Shown here in pieces: positions 4,398-6,375 of a stretch of DNA of 6,375 nucleotides. This DNA comes from Tychonema litorale BBK16. GTDB taxonomy: Bacteria > Cyanobacteriota > Cyanobacteriia > Cyanobacteriales > Microcoleaceae. Made by a program: the position numbers and the translations under genes. A model generated the notes under the pieces. That model did not search any database. It saw only the letters and a list, made by a program, of their open reading frames with translations, and was not told where the DNA came from. The stretch covers positions 1 through 6,375 of the forward strand of contig NZ_JAKJHX010000133.1 in the NCBI RefSeq assembly GCF_021648855.1. Direction: 5' to 3'. Within the stretch, counting starts at the first letter, position 1; every line of letters starts with the position of its first letter.

Positions 4398-6299
4398 ATG
4401 CAGAATAGTTTGAAAACGCGATCGACTTACTGGCAAATCTTACCTTACATCCGGCAACAACAACAAACCATCGCTAAAGCATTAGTTTGTACCCTAGGAT
4501 TTACCGTATTCTGGCCGATAATGGCGTGGCTGATTGGCGAAACAGCATCGAAATTTGTAGGTACGGGAGATTTCAAAGGATTCACTAAACTAGCCGCAGC
4601 CAGTGCGATTATATTCTTGATTCGCAGCATCATCCAGTATGGCCAAGATACGCTAATGGCAAAAGCGGCTTTAACTATCGCTTTAGAAATCCGCAAAAAA
4701 GTTTATACGCACTTACAAAATCTCAATATCGGCTACTTTGAAACGGCCCAAACGGGAGATTTATCCTACCGATTAACTGAAGATATTGACCGCATTGGCG
4801 AAGTTATAAATAAGTTTTTTCATCAATTTATTCCTTCTATTTTACAGCTAATTGTGATTATGGGATATATGATTTATCTCAATTGGCAATTAACTTTAGG
4901 TGCATTAGTTATTATACCACTGATGGCATTACTCATTAGCTGGTTTGGCGAGAAATTGCTCAGATACTCGCGAGAAAGTCAAGATCGCATCTCTGATTTG
5001 TCTTCTTTGCTGACAGAAGTATTCAGCGGAATTCGTTTAATTAAAGCATTTGTGGCTGAAGATTATGAAATTGCTCGGTTTACGGAAGAAGCAGAAAGAA
5101 ACCGCCGCGCTAAGTATTTGTCAGAACGGATTAAGGCGCTTCAATTTATTGTAGTAGGCTTTCCAGAAGCTGTTAGTATAATTTTGTTATTTTTGCTGGG
5201 AGGTTGGCAAATTGAGCAGGGTAATTTGACTGGTTCTCAGTTTATTAGTTATATCGCAGGAGCGGCACTTTTGATCGATCCGATCGCAACTACTACTGCT
5301 AATTACGGTGATTTCAAGCAGGGAGAGGCTTCTAGCGATCGCATTTTTGAACTTTTAGCAATTGTGCCCACAGTCGTCGAGAAGCCTGGGGCGATCGAAC
5401 TTCCCTACGTTACCGGAAAAGTCGAATACCGCAATATTAATTTTGCTTACCCCCCTCAATCCCCCCTTATCAAGGGGGGAAAAGAGCCTCAATCCCCCCT
5501 TATCAAGGGAGGAAAAGAGCCTCAATCCCCCCTTATCAAGGGAGGAAAAGAGCCTCAACCCCCCCTTGATAAGGGAGGAAAAGAGCCTCAACCCCCCCTT
5601 GATAAGGGGGGGCAAGGGGGGGTTCCAATTTTACAAAACATGAGTTTACTGGCACTTCCGGGGGAAATGATTGCCCTCGTAGGCGCATCTGGTGCAGGGA
5701 AAACTACTTTAGTAAACTTGTTACCCAGATTTTACGATCCGCAAGCTGGACAAGTTTTTATTGATGGGATTGATGTTCAAGATGTGACATTAAATACGCT
5801 ACGGCGGCAAATCGGAATTGTGCCGCAGGAAACTATTTTATTTTCGGGGACGATTGCTCAAAATATTGCTTTTGGGCGCTCTTATTATGAACTGAAAGAT
5901 GTGGAAAAAGCGGCAGAAATTGCTAACGCCCATCAATTTATTAGTGAGTTTCCCGACGGTTATCAAACTTGGGTTGGAGAAAGAGGTGTCAACTTATCTG
6001 GTGGGCAAAAACAAAGAATTGCGATCGCGCGTGCAGTCTTGCTGAATCCGCGCATTCTGATCCTCGATGAAGCAACATCAGCACTGGATTCGGAATCAGA
6101 AGCCTTGGTGCAGGAAGCTTTGGAAAGATTGATGTGCGATCGCACAGTGTTTATTATCGCACACCGTTTGGCTACTGTGCGGAAGGCTGACAGAATTTTA
6201 GTTTTGGAAAAAGGGAGAGTTGTGGAGTCCGGTACCCATGAGGAATTGCTCGAAAAAGGCGATCGTTATGCTCGTTATTATGCTCAACAATTCAGTTAA
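4398..6299 (+). CDS. ABCB-type ABC exporter half-transporter (TMD-NBD) with repeat insertion
   Basis: A 633-residue half-transporter of the MsbA/ABCB type, expected to dimerise in the inner membrane and export a lipid, polysaccharide, peptide or drug-like substrate using ATP; the substrate cannot be told. Six hydrophobic segments lie near 24-46, 65-80, 144-162, 166-184, 249-270 and 282-299, with the coupling-helix motif GIRLIKAF at 211-218. The ATPase domain shows A-loop Y351, Walker A GASGAGKTT (429-437, K435), Q-loop Q477, signature LSGGQ (533-537), Walker B ILILDE (D557, E558), D-loop D564 and switch H589, so all catalytic elements are intact. Between Y351 and PILQN (410-414), about 55 residues of five 11-residue repeats are inserted; without them the length would be near 578, usual for the family. 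The start chosen is ATG 4398; an in-frame TTG at 4392 would add two residues. Neither has a clear Shine-Dalgarno. It may be co-transcribed with the preceding secreted-protein gene. Confidence 0.95.
   Translation: MQNSLKTRSTYWQILPYIRQQQQTIAKALVCTLGFTVFWPIMAWLIGETASKFVGTGDFKGFTKLAAASAIIFLIRSIIQYGQDTLMAKAALTIALEIRKKVYTHLQNLNIGYFETAQTGDLSYRLTEDIDRIGEVINKFFHQFIPSILQLIVIMGYMIYLNWQLTLGALVIIPLMALLISWFGEKLLRYSRESQDRISDLSSLLTEVFSGIRLIKAFVAEDYEIARFTEEAERNRRAKYLSERIKALQFIVVGFPEAVSIILLFLLGGWQIEQGNLTGSQFISYIAGAALLIDPIATTTANYGDFKQGEASSDRIFELLAIVPTVVEKPGAIELPYVTGKVEYRNINFAYPPQSPLIKGGKEPQSPLIKGGKEPQSPLIKGGKEPQPPLDKGGKEPQPPLDKGGQGGVPILQNMSLLALPGEMIALVGASGAGKTTLVNLLPRFYDPQAGQVFIDGIDVQDVTLNTLRRQIGIVPQETILFSGTIAQNIAFGRSYYELKDVEKAAEIANAHQFISEFPDGYQTWVGERGVNLSGGQKQRIAIARAVLLNPRILILDEATSALDSESEALVQEALERLMCDRTVFIIAHRLATVRKADRILVLEKGRVVESGTHEELLEKGDRYARYYAQQFS
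5454..5618 (+). repeat. Five 33-bp palindrome-containing tandem repeats inside the ABC gene
   Basis: Units begin at 5454, 5487, 5520, 5553 and 5586. Each reads CCTCAA(T/C), a C-run, TT, a three-base centre, AA, a G-rich run, then AAAAGAG. The arms in unit 1 (5461-5468 with 5472-5479) and unit 5 (5592-5600 with 5604-5612) are perfect palindromes; units 2-4 have one A breaking the right G-run. The centre is ATC in units 1-3 and GAT in units 4-5, that is, inverted. Unit 5 runs on into CAAGGGGGGG, as in free-standing PPLDKGGQGG-type repeats of cyanobacterial intergenic DNA. Being 33 bp long, the unit keeps the frame whatever the copy number, and encodes PQSPLIKGGKE (three times) then PQPPLDKGGKE and PQPPLDKGGQG. 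Predicted RNA would form a row of five stable hairpins. Confidence 0.93.
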
Positions 6300-6305
6300 C
6301 AAATT

Positions 6306-6371
6306 AGGAGACGGCAATGCCGTTTCCCTACCAGAAAATAATCACGTAGGGACACGGCACTGCCGTCTCCT
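6306..6371. repeat. Compound inverted repeat downstream of the ABC exporter gene
   Basis: The 26-base arms 6306-6331 and 6346-6371 are reverse complements at 24 of 26 positions, separated by 14 AT-rich bases (6332-6345). Each arm is itself palindromic around ACGGCAnTGCCGT, so the region can form one long stem or two short hairpins. It starts seven bases after the ABC stop codon and may end that transcript, although no T-tract follows. The right arm shares ACACGGCAnTGCCGT with the hairpin at 2769-2789. The architecture resembles a small non-autonomous (MITE-like) element, but no target duplication can be shown because the window ends four bases later. Confidence 0.8.
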
Positions 6372-6375
6372 GATT

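Noticed and set aside
5454..5618. CRISPR array, because of regular palindromic repeats of about 33 bp
   Set aside because: The units are strictly contiguous with no unique spacers, are translated in frame within an intact ABC transporter, and no cas gene is present.
5355..5643. Separate small proteins in other frames across the repeat array (minus strand 5355-5615, plus strand 5362-5643)
   Set aside because: These frames are open only because the 33-bp unit lacks stops in them. They have no family similarity and overlap a well-supported gene.
1..6375. A new defence system or mobile island
   Set aside because: No toxin-antitoxin pair, reverse transcriptase, helicase, transposase or integrase is visible. 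A single Uma2-family gene is ordinary in cyanobacteria and is not evidence for a system.

Overview
The window looks like a piece of a filamentous, repeat-rich cyanobacterial chromosome. The signs are many GCGATCG cores and at least three complete HIP1 octamers (GCGATCGC at 5335-5342, 6021-6028 and 6136-6143), a Uma2/DUF820 gene, a CYM..TdGk..dL..LC secreted protein and several dispersed palindromic repeats typical of these genomes. The exact genus cannot be decided from the sequence. No RNA gene, CRISPR array, transposase, integrase, phage gene or recognisable defence island is visible.

Layout from left to right: a heptanucleotide array (ATTCCCA x7, 1-49) abuts the stop codon of a minus-strand gene (52-951) for a protein with four ~42-residue FYLxxNPDV-type repeats and a C-terminal PPC-like beta domain. 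A 99-bp divergent spacer separates it from a plus-strand gene (1051-2754) for a Tat-exported FAD amine oxidase. This gene converges on a minus-strand Uma2-family gene (2823-3611), and a perfect hairpin (2769-2789) lies between them as a likely bidirectional stop. A 235-bp spacer holds a GTAGGTTGGGTTG inverted-repeat element (3658-3736) and a TATAAT box ahead of a small secreted FxLYD-like protein (3847-4329). After 68 bp comes an ABCB-type ABC exporter half-transporter (4398-6299). The window ends in a compound inverted repeat (6306-6371) of the same family as the hairpin at 2769-2789.

The genes do not form an obvious pathway. The only plausible transcription unit is the secreted FxLYD-like protein with the ABC exporter. 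Three products act at or beyond the inner membrane (amine oxidase, FxLYD-like protein, ABC exporter), and the repeat/PPC protein may also be exported although no signal peptide is seen.

The most striking feature is inside the ABC exporter. Five in-frame 33-bp units, each built around a CCCCCCTT-nnn-AAGGGGGG palindrome, insert about 55 residues (PQSPLIKGGKE-type) directly after the A-loop tyrosine of the ATPase domain. The palindrome centre is inverted between units 1-3 (ATC) and units 4-5 (GAT) while the linkers keep one orientation, so the encoded motif switches from PLIKGG to PLDKGG. This looks like a dispersed intergenic-type palindrome captured and amplified inside a gene without breaking it.
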